From Axinella damicornis (Eukaryota; Porifera; Demospongiae; Axinellida; Axinellidae), in assembly GCA_963931865.1 (NCBI GenBank), contig OZ007509.1, forward strand, positions 8,525,274 to 8,589,273: a DNA stretch of 64,000 nucleotides, written 5' to 3'. The translations under genes were made by a program, and so were the position numbers. Of the stretch, positions 22,980 to 35,213 are shown piece by piece. The notes under the pieces were generated by a model, which ran no database searches, had not been told where the DNA came from, and saw only the letters and a program-made list of their open reading frames with translations. Every line of letters starts with the position of its first letter. Within the stretch, counting starts at the first letter, position 1.

Positions 22980-24020
22980 TCACTAAATCCTTTTTAATTT
23001 TTGGGAGAAAATTTTTGCCTCTAGTTTTTCTACAGGAATACCACAAGAACAAATACCCCACAGTCATGGGTATTGTCATGGGTAAAGTGAAATGCCTACA
23101 TCTATAACTACTGATGACCAGCTGGATGGAATCACTTGTTTCTCCCTTTTAGATAAGCTCATCAGAAACTCACTGAGGAGAAGAATGTATAATCTGGAAG
23201 AATCTGAAGAAAATGAAAGACCACATTCAGAGCATTCATCTGTGCCTCCCGAAGCATCTTTGAATATTGTGAGCTATAGTTGCATGGGTTGCATGAGTCG
23301 CAGTACTGAATGGTTTGATTGGCAACATGTATGACCTGAATGAAATTGAAAAGCAGGTCTGGGTGGGATCTTCAAGTCTGCATGTAGCTACTCCAAGAGT
23401 CCAGTGGTAGTTGAGATGGTTGATAGGCACTAGGATATAGTTTGCACTTAGGAACTTCACCTGTATCCAAACAATAATATGACAGTGTGGTAAGGAGGTA
23501 TACCTTTCGATAGTCATTCTTGGCACCATGGACACTATGCAGCACCATTTTTCACGACCACTTGGCTATTATTACCTCCACTCACAAGATTCTTTCTGCA
23601 TTGCCATGGAACAACCAGGATGTACCTTCCTGTCATCATGCTTTGCAAACAGCTGTATTCTAACGACCACCCACACACCTGTTCCATCTCTCTCTTTAGG
23701 AGGTCATGGTAGATCGTAATGATCTGGAGAGTAGTTCATGATGTCAAATTATTACCTGATTGATCACTGCAACCACATACATTTCTCACAGTACACCTTA
23801 TCAGTCAGCCATTGCTTGCTATGTAGTATTGCACGATTGCTCATTCCTGCGCTGTACTGCAAACGTTTGTCAACGTCACTGTCATATAGTTATCCAGAGT
23901 GAGTTTTGCTTTTTAAAAAATAATATTGATGTAATGGGACTTTCTGACAATGTGGGGTGGGGAAGGATGTTGATACAAACCAACATGCAGTTTCACATAG
24001 CTCTTCATACCGTAATTCAC
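22980..24020. other. Gene-free stretch
   Basis: No exon recognised. It contains one copy of a dispersed 30-mer like TTCTGACAATGTGGGGTGGG (near 23941) that recurs at 27131-27460. Confidence 0.4.
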
Positions 24021-24021
24021 T

Positions 24022-24104
24022 GCCTGACATCCAAAACAATCACAATAATTATTGATCTGTAAATGATTTACAGATCAATATTGTGATTGTTTTGGATGTC
24101 AGGC
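24022..24104. repeat. Long hairpin, arms about 38 bp
   Basis: CCTGACATCCAAAACAATCA and the sequence after it, to ATTGATCTGTAAA, are followed by the near-perfect complement ending TTTGGATGTCAGG. The loop is only a few bases. Confidence 0.92.
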
Positions 24105-25267
24105 TACATCATTATTGTCTGAGTGGTACGAGTCATATCAATAATAATTATTGTCCTGATTTGACTACTAAGGTACGATAATGAATGCATGACTGTGTGA
24201 AGGAATTTTTTAAGTGGGGATCATGATATAGAAACGACTATATACTGTCTATCTCTCTACATAATACGTCAGTTCTCAGGCAAAGAGCAAACAGTGCTGT
24301 CCCATTTGTTTGTGCATATACCGTTAACCCATGCAGCGGCCTAGACCTCCTGCAGCACATCTTCACCAGGTATATGAGGTGTCACTGCTTCTATGAAGGA
24401 ACTTCACTGAAACTCCAACTGTGATATAAATCAGCACTTGATTGGTATCTCAGTTGAAGCATTGAGCTTCAGCCAAGATTAGCCAGATTAATTTTGCATC
24501 TTATCCAGGCTCATCTGTACACGCACGTGGGAAAGAGCATGGCGGGAATAGCCTGGGTACCAGGCTACAGTGAACAGTGCCATGTTCTCGAGTCCGGACC
24601 TGGCCTATAACTGATTGAGTCTGGCCATCGCAGCAAAGATAAATAAGTTGGCATCTATATACACGAACAAGCTTCACCCCGAGATTATTGCACACTGTTA
24701 ACGTTGATGCAATTGAAGAGAACATGCAGGTATACAGTGTGGTCAGCTGTATATCCAAGTTGCTAGAAATAGCTAATGGAGTGATATAGCCTGCGAGCTT
24801 AGGAATCAGTGATCATGTTTACTTCATAATTTATATAATCTCTCACCAATTAAGTATTAGCATGCATGTGTTGCATTCTAATAATGAATACAGTATGTGC
24901 AATAATTTTTATTTTGCCTGACCATAGACACCAGGTAGCTAGCTAGCTAATATATAACAGTGTCTATACGCTTAAGCGTTTCAGAAGCATACACAGTCAT
25001 ACGAATAATAGCAGTAGATTTCATTCATAACGTACAACAGATACATAATAGCAGATGCTAATAATTATAATGTAGCTACCCAAATTATAGAGATAAATCA
25101 ACACACTAATATTGTTGGATCAGACACAATGGAGTATGGTAAACTGTTTCAAATTGCTCATGCTGAGTATGCAATAATAATTTATTAAATTTTATTATTT
25201 GTTCTGGCAAATTTGTCCACAGTTCCAAAACTAGGTGACATCATGATCATCAGTTATTATGCAAGGA

Positions 25268-25370
25268 GTCAGACTTCAGCTTTCAGAAACCCATGATCCA
25301 TGAAATGGAAAGCCCACAAGGGCCAATCAATATCATCCAAAAGGAATGCACACATGAATGCCTGGACATC
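25268..25370 (-). pseudogene. Decayed copy of the 3' end of the 25575-26197 gene
   Basis: The plus-strand block around AAAGCCCACAAGGGCCAATC and CAGCTTTCAGAAACCCATGA resembles the last 70 bases of the downstream-coded secreted protein gene (AAAGCCCACATGGGCCATAT, AAGCATTCAGAATCTCAATC). Its frame is lost. This suggests a past tandem duplication. Confidence 0.65.
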
Positions 25371-25574
25371 CATGCGTGCTTCCACCTATATATATTCAAA
25401 TTCATTGACTAAATAAATAAAGTCAAAATTTTTATCAGGTTCAACAACCAAGTGTCTAAACAAAAATCCAATCAATGATGAGTACATGATTTTAACGCAT
25501 TTCTCCACAGTCAAAAATAGTTAATACTGTTAGCTATCATCTACCAGTCTCATATTTAATGTCACGAGTCAGAG

Positions 25575-26197
25575 TTAAGCATTCAGAATCTCAATCCGTG
25601 TTTCAGGATCTGAAAAAGAAAGCCCACATGGGCCATATATCTGGCCACTCTGTGTAAAAGCAATGTAGCAGCTTGGATTGTTCAGCGACCTGTAGGCATG
25701 CTTGGTGCCACTGACAGAGGTGACCACTTGAAATTCTTGATTGCCTCCACTTGGACTGCCTGCCTTTAGCACACCATTCTCGATGATGAGGTATGATCCA
25801 GCACTCTCGAACCGGACAATACCAAGAGCAGGATATTCAGGAGAGAACCTTGTTGCAGCTGCATGGGAAATAGCAAACTATCACAATTTAGGCTACACTC
25901 AAAAGTATAGATGCAGCTTCCCCAAGGGAATGGTTATCATTGCCTATACAGTCATACACAATATTAATATTATGCCTTTATGTTTAACCTATAGACACAC
26001 ACTATTGACTACACCTTACCACTACGTTGAGCTTGGGCAGTCACCACTCCACCAGATCCTACAGAGACAAAACTCCCAGACTTTTCGCTCAGCAGTAGTA
26101 CTTCATGTGGTACAGGAGGCATAGCACTCGACTGGTAGGCCAGAGCAAGGACCACCACAAGTCCAATGAAAAGGAGTTGCTTGCAACTGAATGGCAT
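25575..26197 (-). CDS. Small secreted protein, possible beta-trefoil (IL-1/FGF-like) fold, two exons
   Basis: Exon 1 runs 26197-26020 and exon 2 runs 25858-25575, joined GTAGTG|GTAAGG to CCATGCAG|CTGC in phase 1. Together they encode 153 residues. Residues 1-25 form a signal peptide (MPFSCKQLLFIGLVVVLALA, then small residues), so the product is exported. The mature part has short repeating beta-like segments (LLLSEKSGSFVSVGSGGVV, GSYLIIENGVLKAG, SCYIAFTQSGQIYGPCGLSF), which recall the beta-hairpin rhythm of beta-trefoil cytokines. Two closely spaced cysteines (SCY, GPCG) remain after signal cleavage. There is no membrane segment. The fold assignment is tentative. The exon pair, signal peptide and in-frame stop make this the most convincing complete host gene in the left half. 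Confidence 0.8.
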
Positions 26198-26324
26198 TGC
26201 TCCACTGGGAATGTTGAAGTCTGTTGTCCCTCACAGAGAATTGGTTTTGTCTGATCGGCGTGCTATTTTTTTTGCTCGCTTAAGCTTCTGCTTGACGTTG
26301 CATGCGGCAGAGAATGGGACCGAA

Positions 26325-26337
26325 TTCTTATATATAC
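26325..26337 (-). promoter_or_regulatory. TATA-like box upstream of the secreted-protein gene
   Basis: On the minus strand CAGTATATATAAGAATTC lies about 130 bases before the ATG at 26197. The position fits a TATA box with a 5' leader of about 100 bases. Confidence 0.4.
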
Positions 26338-26479
26338 TGGTAAGAATATGAGGCGTGCCACAATTTCCTTCTCATGCAAAAACATGCACGGTTGTTTGAA
26401 CCCAACCTTGTTTCCGTCAATTGCAACCGAGTCAGTTATCGAGAACTCCTTCAGCGTCACCTTAAATGGTATATATATG

Positions 26480-27130
26480 ACCTACTTCCAATCATGCTGT
26501 CCATGTGGCCAACTGCAAAAGCCTGATTGAGTTACAATATTGCCCAATACACCATTGTGGTCTTTAAAAGCTTCCTGTCTGGGGTGTGTCTTGCTATACA
26601 TAACCAGGGTTTCGTCTATGGGGGTAGCAAAACAGATACAAATCAAATTAGGACTAGATGAAAACGCATGGATGAAGAACAAGCACATAGCACAGAACAC
26701 TTGAAAATGACAAACAACCATAAGCATGCACACATGTTCACTCAGAGTCTGAGCTTCTCCATCAAAATCAATCCCGAATGATAACTCAATCAATTACCAA
26801 TATTTGAGAGACTTTCAAGTGGCCTGGCGCTGAATTGGAACAGAGGTAACCAAACTGGGGTTGAAACAGCCTATGCAATCCAATCACCTTACATGTCATT
26901 TACCTCCTCTGATCTGTGAGTCATGCATGACCACTGAAGTTTGCTAGTTTGCAGTGGTTCCATTCCTGCAAGGGTATTATTAACTGTGGAATCAAACTCA
27001 AGAATGACATCAATTTTATGTGAACTGGTTCCCATTTACCGGGTCATCCTGGTAGATTTATTGGTGACTGTATAATGTGGTGCTAATTAAGAGTTTCATA
27101 ACAAAAATCATTTATATGGGACCTGCAGAA
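26480..27130. other. Gene-free stretch
   Basis: No exon or repeat recognised beyond short unassignable frames. Confidence 0.4.
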
Positions 27131-27480
27131 ACTTCTGACAATGTGGGGAAGGATGTTGATACAGTTACGTTCTGTACATCCTAATGCAGCTGTTGTTGTT
27201 GTCTCTGTTTCTTCAACACATCCAGACTGGGTTTTGCCACAAGGAATAAAATGATGCGCGGGGAAGGATATTGATACAAAACAAACAATTACACCTATAC
27301 ACTAGCTAGCTATGTCCTAGTTGAGTTTTCAGGCTATTATTCTCCAGACCGCATGTGATGTTTGCATAGAAAACAAGTAATTGGACTTCCTAACTTCTGA
27401 TAATGTAAGGAAGGATATTGATGCAAAACATACAGGTACACCTAGCTATTCCTCTGCATCCTAGTTGAGTTTTCAGGCTA
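27131..27480 (+). repeat. Degenerate tandem repeat, period about 130-140 bp
   Basis: Words like CTTCTGACAATGTGGGGAAG followed by GATRTTGATACAAAAC occur near 27131, 27259 and 27400. CCTAGTTGAGTTTTCAGGCT occurs twice (27317 and 27470). A further copy is near 23941. Confidence 0.7.
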
Positions 27481-27554
27481 ACAGTATACCAATGATTACA
27501 CCATTATTACCCCGCGCGCGCATGCGCGAAGCGGGGTTAAGCAATCGGTTTTGT

Positions 27555-27600
27555 CTGTCAGTCAGTCGTCTGTCAGTCGTCTGTCAGTCGTATGTCAGGT
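27555..27600 (+). repeat. Short CTGTCAGTCGT tandem repeat
   Basis: Four to five copies of CTGTCAGTCGT follow a CCCCGCGCGCGCATGCGCG stretch. A similar GCGAAGC...CCCCG word occurs at 56135-56165. Confidence 0.75.
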
Positions 27601-27960
27601 GGAATAAATTGAAATCTCGCCACATAGACCCTCAAAAAACATCCAAATGGAGTCAAACAATAGCAAATAGCAAAAACTGCTCTATGTGTACCTGACTGAA
27701 GTCAAGGCGCTCCGTTTCGCTGTATTTCGGCTATTTCCTACTTTTCATAACTATTCATAACATTGGCTCCACCTCTTCGTGACTTCAAGAACAGCACACG
27801 CAGTGCATTTGGAAACTTCATGATTCGAGATGACCGCTAGGAAACAGTGCTTTCTCACGATCTATGTACTTCACAGACATCATGGCTATTGTTTCGGCTG
27901 TTTTTTCCAGCTATTTCCTATTATTCGTAACATTTGGCCCCACCTCTCCAGCTTCACAAT

Positions 27961-28503
27961 ATAGTATACCGTATAGCGGGAAATTTTCGCGGGTCCAAAT
28001 TTTCGCGAATCTTCGTTCTTACAAGGTTTTCGCGATTTTTAATTTCGCGACAAAGGTCACGACCTATGACCACACCCTCTACTGCTATATGCGCACGTGT
28101 GCTACTGGGAGAACTCAGCATGCACTTCAACGTGGAAGCGAAGGTAAGAGGCTGCTTGTGCATTGCCATGAAGGGAAGCCTGTGGCGATCAGTGCCGCCT
28201 GTTCGGCGTGTTCGCTCGAGATCTTGCTGTAATTATTATGGTCCTCTCGACTGTGCGCGACGATGTACTATGCGCGCGATATGCAGCATTTGTGTGACTG
28301 GCGGTGGTCGATAAGGGTCCCTTGTTGGATGGCAGTACTTGTACAGGTCGGAAGTAGCGCTAGAGAGACGTAGCTAGCTACTCGGGGTGGCAAAATGCTC
28401 GCGGAACAAATTTATGCGGGGTTCAAATTTTCGCGAGTAGGTATCGATCGCGAAAAACGCGAAAATTTGAGCCTCGCAAAAATTTCCCGCTATACGGTAT
28501 ACG
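27961..28503. mobile_element. MITE, TATACCGTATAGCGGGAAAT ends
   Basis: The left end is GTATACCGTATAGCGGGAAA and the right end carries the complement. Subterminal TTTTCGCG words recur inside both ends (27980-28060, 28420-28490). The internal frame of about 120 codons has no family resemblance. TA flanks suggest a Tc1/mariner-like origin, which is an inference. Confidence 0.8.
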
Positions 28504-28509
28504 GTAAGC

Positions 28510-30020
28510 GGTCACTCCCACACCTTGGATATGGCCATACACGAACACAGTATATGCGATAGCAGCCCTGTTCGCCGTTGCGCATAGGCAGAGATGTCAC
28601 GTCGATTGTAGCTGCACTGCATGCATCCTGGCCTGATGTTCAGCGCGGGGTATGTGTTCTATGAACACCTCTAGTTAGTGGTTCAATTTGCTAAGTATGA
28701 TGTTGTTGCAGCCGTGTAGCTACTCAAGCGGTTGTGCCAAAATTAAGTACTCACAAAATATATCTGATGGAATTTTACCATGTCTTGTGGGGATATAGCT
28801 ATGCGTACTAAACAAACCAACTATCTCTCTACATAGCTACTATACTGCAGCTGCCCACAACTGAACATGCCTCTCAGGTACATGACTACTTTTATAGCGG
28901 GAACATCCAAACCACTGTGGAACTCAACTGGCTGATTAATATTAAATCAGTACTTAGATGTAGAGCAGGAAACAAGGCCTGCAGGAAGGGTAGCAGCACA
29001 AAGTTCAGTATAAACACTCCCACATATCTTCTTATACATGTCAAAAGATCGATCCCTAGGGTTGTGTACTGAGCTGTTTTAGTGCTATCGTCCTTATTGT
29101 GCTTCCCTGCTTTTTGTTGTTCTGCTATTCACACAGGTTTTTTATTACTTGTACAGCAGGCATTGAAATGCATCTAAAATGGAAATTAATGTATAGACTC
29201 TCCTGAACCAAGAAATGCTGATTCATATTCTTGGCATAGAAAGTGCAAGAACAGGTGGATAATCATAAAAAAATATACGTGTGTTGACCATGCAACCTGC
29301 GAAGGCTCAATTCTCTCTCACTATTGATATAGACTTCTTGCCATAGCAAGAGTTAATAATTATTAGAGCATAGAGCTAGGGTATAGACACGTTACATGTT
29401 TATGCTACATGTATCTATAGTTAGACCATGCACCATAATCCCAGCATGCACATTCAAATGAGAATTCATCAACAAATTATTTATTAAGTACATTAGTACT
29501 TGAAATTGGACATAAAGTGTGAGTCTAGGTGGAACCGTGGTCCATTCCCAGGCAAGTGCTGATACAGCTTGCGATGTGAGTAAAGAAAATAATGGCTTAG
29601 CTATACAAGTGATAGCTGCACTTTAGATTACTGTGTTGATGTTTGCATAATAATGGAAAGTACTTTGAAAGTTCCGCAGACAAAAGTGGCTGTCATTGTT
29701 CATGTTTCTTGATGAAGTTTCTCTGCAACGCCGGCATAGCCTCCAACTTGGCATTCCTATCCATTTCCTTCTTCCTTCTCTTCCAATAGTTTACGTTTCC
29801 ATTCAGGCACTCCTTCCCACTTTCCATGTTCAGCTTCTTTTGCCTACAAGGTGCATGGGAACAGAACGAAACCTATTTTTAGTCATGCCATTGAGTTGGT
29901 GGTGATAACAAACATCACACCTCATTTCAGTTTCCCACTTCTTTATCACCATCTCAAAGAGTTGCCCTCTTCAAGCAATATTCCTACTTCAGGAATATTT
30001 GTATGAGACACACCCAAAAG
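28510..30020. other. Gene-free stretch
   Basis: No exon recognised. AT-rich sequence with isolated short frames. Confidence 0.4.
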
Positions 30021-30028
30021 GAGTAGTG

Positions 30029-30120
30029 TAGCCTCATTCCCAGGCTCTCCCACGCGTGAACGAAAATTGACATGAATTGAGGGCGACGAAAAGCTGGGCG
30101 ATGGCCTGGGAACGAGGCTA
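30029..30120. mobile_element. MITE, TAGCCTCGTTCCCAGGC family
   Basis: The ends are TAGCCTCATTCCCAGGC and GCCTGGGAACGAGGCTA, with flanks GAGTAGTG and GAGTAGAT as a degenerate 8-bp duplication. Confidence 0.85.
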
Positions 30121-30199
30121 AGAGTAGATTGGTGGGCCCGCCCACTTCCGGTGGTATGAGCGTAAACCTGCGAAACTGAGAGACCAGTCGCACATGTGT

Positions 30200-30475
30200 C
30201 CCGCACCCTCACCCCAGCTGAAGAGGGAAGCTCTTTCGCTGGTGTACGGAATCAAGAAAACCTTTGTGGTCGAGAAGTCCAGTTGCTCACTATCCTAGTG
30301 TCCAAGACAAGGATCCCCTCTCTAGCTGCGGCTATACTTGATACTCTCTGCCTACAAGTATCAACAATGATCCAGCCCACCAAGGCTCATGCGAATGCTG
30401 ATGGTTTCTCCAGATTGCCAGCCAAGACAAATCCATCTCTAACCTCCAACAGATTGTAATTGAGGCCTTCCCGGT
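30200..30475 (+). pseudogene. Ty3/gypsy pol (RNase H region) remnant
   Basis: One frame reads LKREALSLVYGIKK and another reads AHANADGFSRLPAK. Both are characteristic of the RNase H segment of Ty3/gypsy reverse transcriptases, where they stand over 100 residues apart. Here they lie within 180 bases in different frames with stops between. The copy is deleted and dead. Confidence 0.8.
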
Positions 30476-30489
30476 GACTTCTTGCGATG

Positions 30490-31250
30490 ACCTAAAACAC
30501 TATATACGTACACTGAAGTTGATCTGTTCAGTGTCCACCTGCAATTTGAACCAATCTCTGGGACAAATTTATGCACCTTAGCTGATTGTGTGGATGCCAA
30601 GGTATTCAAGCGTTTATGTTGAGCAGCTCTAATTAGGGTATTAAGGCGTTAGGGACACTGGTCAGTGTGTCAGCGCTAACACCATGCAGCATTTTACTGG
30701 CTGCAGCAGCAATTGAGTGGGAAGCATGTGCACTTTGTACACTTGACAAGTGCAGTAACTAAGTGAATTGGTTGTTCTATGGCTGCTTATGCCACTGGAT
30801 TTGCCCCGTCATTCAGTGATAGGCTAATCACTATGACGTAAGTAATATTTAAATACCAGTTGGCAGTGCATTACGGGTTTTAATGCATGAGGGCAATCTA
30901 GTTAACGGTTGAGGGCGAGATAATGCATGAGCCAAAGGCAAGTGCATTATCCGCCATGTAGACAAAGTCTACATGTAAGCATCAGCATTGCACACAAAGC
31001 TCGTGCCCTACACAGAGAACTGCACGCTGCATGTCTATGGTGCTAAATGTAGTATGGTGTTTTGCAACTACAGACATTACAGGTGTATAAGTGAAATCAC
31101 GGGGGTAATAAGTGAATTACAAGGGTAATAAGTGATTTAAACCCATTCAAATTGGATTGCAGTAATTCAATGAAGTACGTATAGTGTAAGTCATTAGCAA
31201 CCAAGTGGCATACTTTATATTGGCAACCAAGCATGCATGGTTCTACCTTG
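30490..31250. other. Gene-free stretch
   Basis: No exon or clear repeat recognised. Confidence 0.4.
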
Positions 31251-31252
31251 AT

Positions 31253-31556
31253 GTACCGCGGAGGATAAATCGGTTATCCTCTGCTATGATATCATAGCGG
31301 AGGATAACCTCCGCGGTACATCAAAGGATCGCCATGCTGTGCTGAGAATCAGAGAGTTGTAGCTGTCTAGCAGCCGGATCCAGCTACTAACTTGACTTGG
31401 AGGTTATGTCTGTGGTAGAAGCCGGATCTACTATGTCAACTCGGAGGTTATGCGGTTTATCCTCCTTGGGAAAGGTTAGCCTCGGCTTCGCCTCTGCCAA
31501 ACTTTCCCGCGGAGGATAAATCGCATAACCTCAGTGTCGACGTAGTAGATCCTATA
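31253..31556. repeat. GCGGAGGATAA palindromic dispersed repeat, copy 2
   Basis: The same order of words as 13572-13855, including CAGCCGGATCCAGCTACTAA and the CCTCGGCTTCGCCTC palindrome. An extra inverted block (ATCATAGCGGAGGATAACCT) is present near its left end. Confidence 0.75.
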
Positions 31557-31574
31557 CGTATTCTGTCCAAATTA

Positions 31575-31850
31575 TGCTGGACTTCGCATGTTCTGCTGCA
31601 TGGTCCATGCACGGCTATTCCAGTCTGTGTATGTGCCATCACTGCCATGCATGGTCTGTGCATGGTCATTCCAGTCTATGCATGTTCCGTGCATGTCTAT
31701 CAACTAGTCGGTACATGTCTATGCATGTTTCATGCATGGGTAATCCAGCGTATGCATGTTTCATGCGTGGCCATTCCAGTCTGCCCGTTCCATGCATTGC
31801 ACATGCATGTTACTGGTCACCATGCATGGAATGTGCTGCAACTCACATGT
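31575..31850 (+). repeat. Degenerate CATGCATG-rich tandem repeat
   Basis: Words such as CATGTTTCATGCATGG and GGTCATTCCAGTCTATGCAT recur every 40-50 bases with many substitutions. Confidence 0.6.
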
Positions 31851-32289
31851 TTCAGGTGTTCCATTTTGAGTGTATATAGCTAGCATCTACCATCTGCACA
31901 GCAGTGTCTGGGTTAACATGCTTAGTGTAGGGCCAGCATGGGTCTATACTGCTGCACATCGTCGGCTTATCTACCATCACTGTTAGCTCTGCAGCAAGAT
32001 GTCTGACTGATTGACCAACTTGTCCCTTGCTGATAGCCGGCCCATGGCATGATGTGGATATGTGGATGATGCTGCTTCGGATGTGCCAGATTAGGGACAT
32101 GGGATAGAGTTCACAGTACGAGCATCCTAAGAGTGCAGTAATCATAGAACAGGCTGTACATGTAGTACCGATGATGTGAAGGCAGATATTTTCTCTCGAT
32201 CATTTTGTGAACTATGCAGTCACTGCACCTCGACAAAGTCATATATACTGTATGTTGACGATTAGGTACATGTTCCACATGACTTGGCA

Positions 32290-32839
32290 AAATGATTTTG
32301 TGTAATGTTGTCATCCCCTCTTTCCTTGCACCAGTCACGTGACCCAGAGGACAGCCAGGTGGGGGCCCTGAGGTGAGTGCTGGAGCAGGAGCAGTCTTGG
32401 GTGGCAGCTGGAGGCGGACCTCAAGAGAATCACCGTCAGTGCAGTGCAACAAATCATCTTGTTGAAAGAGAAGAGGTTGTAAACTATTGTGTTGCTAGCT
32501 CTTCTTCAGATTTTATTAAGAATCTTCCCTCTCCCCTTCCCATATCCTGCTTTCCCCGTGCCCATCCCCCTCCATATCCCTCCCACCTTCCTATCTCCAC
32601 CTCCTTCTATCTGAAGGTGTTGTGTTTAGAGGGGAGACCTAGTGTGTGTGTCTGTGAGTGTGTGTGTGGTATGGTGTATGTGCGGTATATTGTGGTGTGT
32701 GTGTGTGTGTACTTGGTTTGGTAAGATGTTACAGCGTGACACATGATACCCTGCATAAACACTGCATGCGACACACTTTACACAGTCACACTGCATCACA
32801 CAAATTGCAAAACACTGCATCACAATCGTGAGTGTGTGT

Positions 32840-32890
<51 letters not shown>

Positions 32891-33100
32891 TAGAAAGAGA
32901 GGTAGAGAGATGTGGAGGGAAGCTAGAGAGAGGGATGGGGAGGTGAAAAGGGGGGAGGAGGGTTGGAGATGCCTTGTCAGGAGTTGGAGGACTCTCAGAA
33001 GGCCAAGGATGATCTTCAGCTTGCACATGACGCTATGTGGGATAACCTGGTCTTCTCCCACCAACAGGCACTGTAGGCATTGCAGACGGACCACTTGTCA
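32290..33100 (+). pseudogene. Coiled-coil gene exon cluster, degraded copy 1
   Basis: The segment 32290-32470 matches 34010-34215 base for base over long stretches. Its coiled-coil frame starts VLEQEQS and then shifts to glycine-rich nonsense, whereas copy 2 continues. A later piece (32966-33075) reads QELEDSQKAKDDLQLAHDAM, a heptad-like segment without a counterpart in copy 2. The parent family is not identified. Confidence 0.5.
32854..32888 (+). repeat. (TG)n followed by poly-G (35)
   Basis: A TG microsatellite passes directly into about 35 consecutive guanines. Confidence 0.95.
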
Positions 33101-33744
33101 CACTGGGTGATGGGGTTGACTGGTAGCTAGGTTCAGACCATCCTCGTTCCCAGGCCATGTTCCAAAAGAAATAAGAAATGAAATCCAAGGCTAAGTATAG
33201 GAACCATGTGTCTTACAGAAATGCAGGAAAATTTCCTACAAATGCCGCTTGTGGGCAGGCTTTTGGGCTTCACATGTAATGTGTAGGAAATGTTCCTGCA
33301 AAAGTGCTGGGAGATTTGCTACAGCAGTACAAATTTGACCACAATGTTAACTTTGTCATCGACATGAGTGAGAAAGTTTGCAAGAAATTTTCCTACACAT
33401 TCCATACAAACCCCCCAAAATAGGCCACAAGTGCAATTTGTAGAAAATTTTCCTGCATGCACTTTTGTAGGAAACATTTTTCCGGCATATGTAGGAAACA
33501 TGCTTCCTACACATGATAGTGAAGCATTATTGTTGACAAAAGCGACAGCATAAGCCACTAGCTCAATTGCTCTTAATTCCTTCGGAACGGAGAGAAAGTA
33601 GCCTGGGAATTAGGCTAGGTTCAGACTGGATGATCTCATCATCTCTCACATCCTGCTATGGACACAAACAGAGCAGTGTTCTTTGTGGTTTGGTCTTGTA
33701 ACAACTTGACTAAGCAAGGCTTCACAGGATAGTGTGAATCTCTC

Positions 33745-33893
33745 ATGTACAGCAGTTTGCTGAGATCTTGCAAATTCAGCAAAACGAAAACCGTTACTGA
33801 GCATGTGCAGTATTTCAAAAACAGGGTGTGCGCATGCTCAGTAGTGGTTTTCATTTCTGCTGAATTTGCAAGATCTCAGCAAACCGCTGTACC
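33745..33893. mobile_element. Foldback MITE, AGCAGTTTGCTGAGATCTTG ends
   Basis: The two arms, of about 60 bases each, are reverse complements with a few mismatches (CAGTTTGCTGAGATCTTGCA and its partner ending CAGCAAACCGCTG). The loop is about 20 bases. Confidence 0.85.
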
Positions 33894-34105
33894 CCTCTTA
33901 AATTTCACTGGAACAGGGGCATTTGAATAACCACCCCACAATAAAGAAACCAATTTGTATTGCTGGATATCTGACCTTGAGAATGCATACTTTGACACTA
34001 GTCTTGGCAAATGAGTTTGTATAATGTTGTGATCTCCTCTTTACCCGCTCCCCACTTGCACCAGTCACGTGACTCAGAGGACAGCCAGGTGGGGGGTTGA
34101 CCTGA

Positions 34106-35010
34106 GAGCTGGAGCAGGAGCAGTCTCAGACGGAGCAGCTGGAGGCGGACCTCAAGAGGACCACCATTAGTGCAGTGCAATAAATCACAGTACACTGTAT
34201 TTTGGGAGAAGAGAAGAGCTAGGTTGGAATCTATTTGCGTTGCTAGGACTTATCCCACCTTCCTGCATGTATCTCCCCCTCCATCTCCCATGAGAAACAG
34301 ACTCATCTGTCCAGTGGGCAGGGTGAGCTCTATCAGCAGGTGTCAGCCGAGGGCTCTGCCATGCGGGAGCTGAGGGAGAAAATGGTGCGTTTAGAGGAGA
34401 GACTGGTGAGAGAGGGAATGAGGTCACTGGACATCTCAAAACTATCAAGGACCTGGTGTGTATGTGAGTGAGTATGTGAGAGTGTGTATGTTAAAGTGTG
34501 TGGTCACCGTGCGTATGTGTGTGTGCTATATATAATTATGTGTGTGTGTGTGTCTGGTATATGTGTGTGTGGTATATGTGTATGTGTGTGTACGTGAGTG
34601 TGTATGTGGTGTTGTAAGATGTTAGTCAGCATGGATGTGTGGTTCTTGTTTTCCTCACAGATCAGAGGTCACTTAGTTACAAAGCTCTAAAACTAATGCA
34701 CAGTTGCAATGTTACTTGGTATGGAGCTTTGATCACCTAGCTGAAGCTTTGTTTGTGATCTGTGTACTGTATGTAGCAGTGGCATACTGTATATCGGACA
34801 TTTTCATGTTGTGTTTTAGTGTTTACGAGCACTCATTCCCAGACCATGCTACTCTGAGAATGAGCAACTCTTAGTTCCTTTCCTTGACCACCTTCCTCGC
34901 ACTCACCATTTCCCTAGATGTCTCCCCCCACCCCCCACCCTGTAAGAGGGCCACCGCAAAGTGCTGGCGGAGGACAAGGCACAGCTGGAGAACCTTCCTC
35001 TCAATGGTGA
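34106..35010 (+). CDS. Coiled-coil protein exon fragments, copy 2 (unidentified)
   Basis: Three plus-strand segments look coding. 34106-34183 reads ELEQEQSQTEQLEADLKRTT to a TAA. About 34310-34455 reads GELYQQVSAEGSAMRELREK followed by MVRLEERLVREG. About 34945-35008 reads GHRKVLAEDKAQLENLPLN. All are Glu/Gln/Leu/Lys-rich with heptad spacing, typical of cytoskeletal or centrosomal coiled coils. I cannot name the family, and the splice joints are not proven. A degraded duplicate lies at 32290-33100. Confidence 0.45.
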
Positions 35011-35213
35011 GAGATGGGGGGGGGGGGGGCATAGAACCGGAGGTAGGGAGAGGTGGAGGTGTACAAGAGAAGGTAAAGGGAGAGTAGAAGTGAAGAGGAT
35101 GGAGGAGTGGATAGACAGTTGGCGGTAGGCTGGTTAGAGTACTTAACTTGTTGGCCGTGTCATCTTCATGCAGTGGGTGTTTTACAGTTTCATCAGAATA
35201 CATAATATGCACT

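Noticed and set aside
27864..28314. Two frames above 120 codons in the TTTTCGCG-rich MITE
   Set aside because: They overlap each other in different frames and have no family features; probably by chance in CpG-rich repeat DNA.
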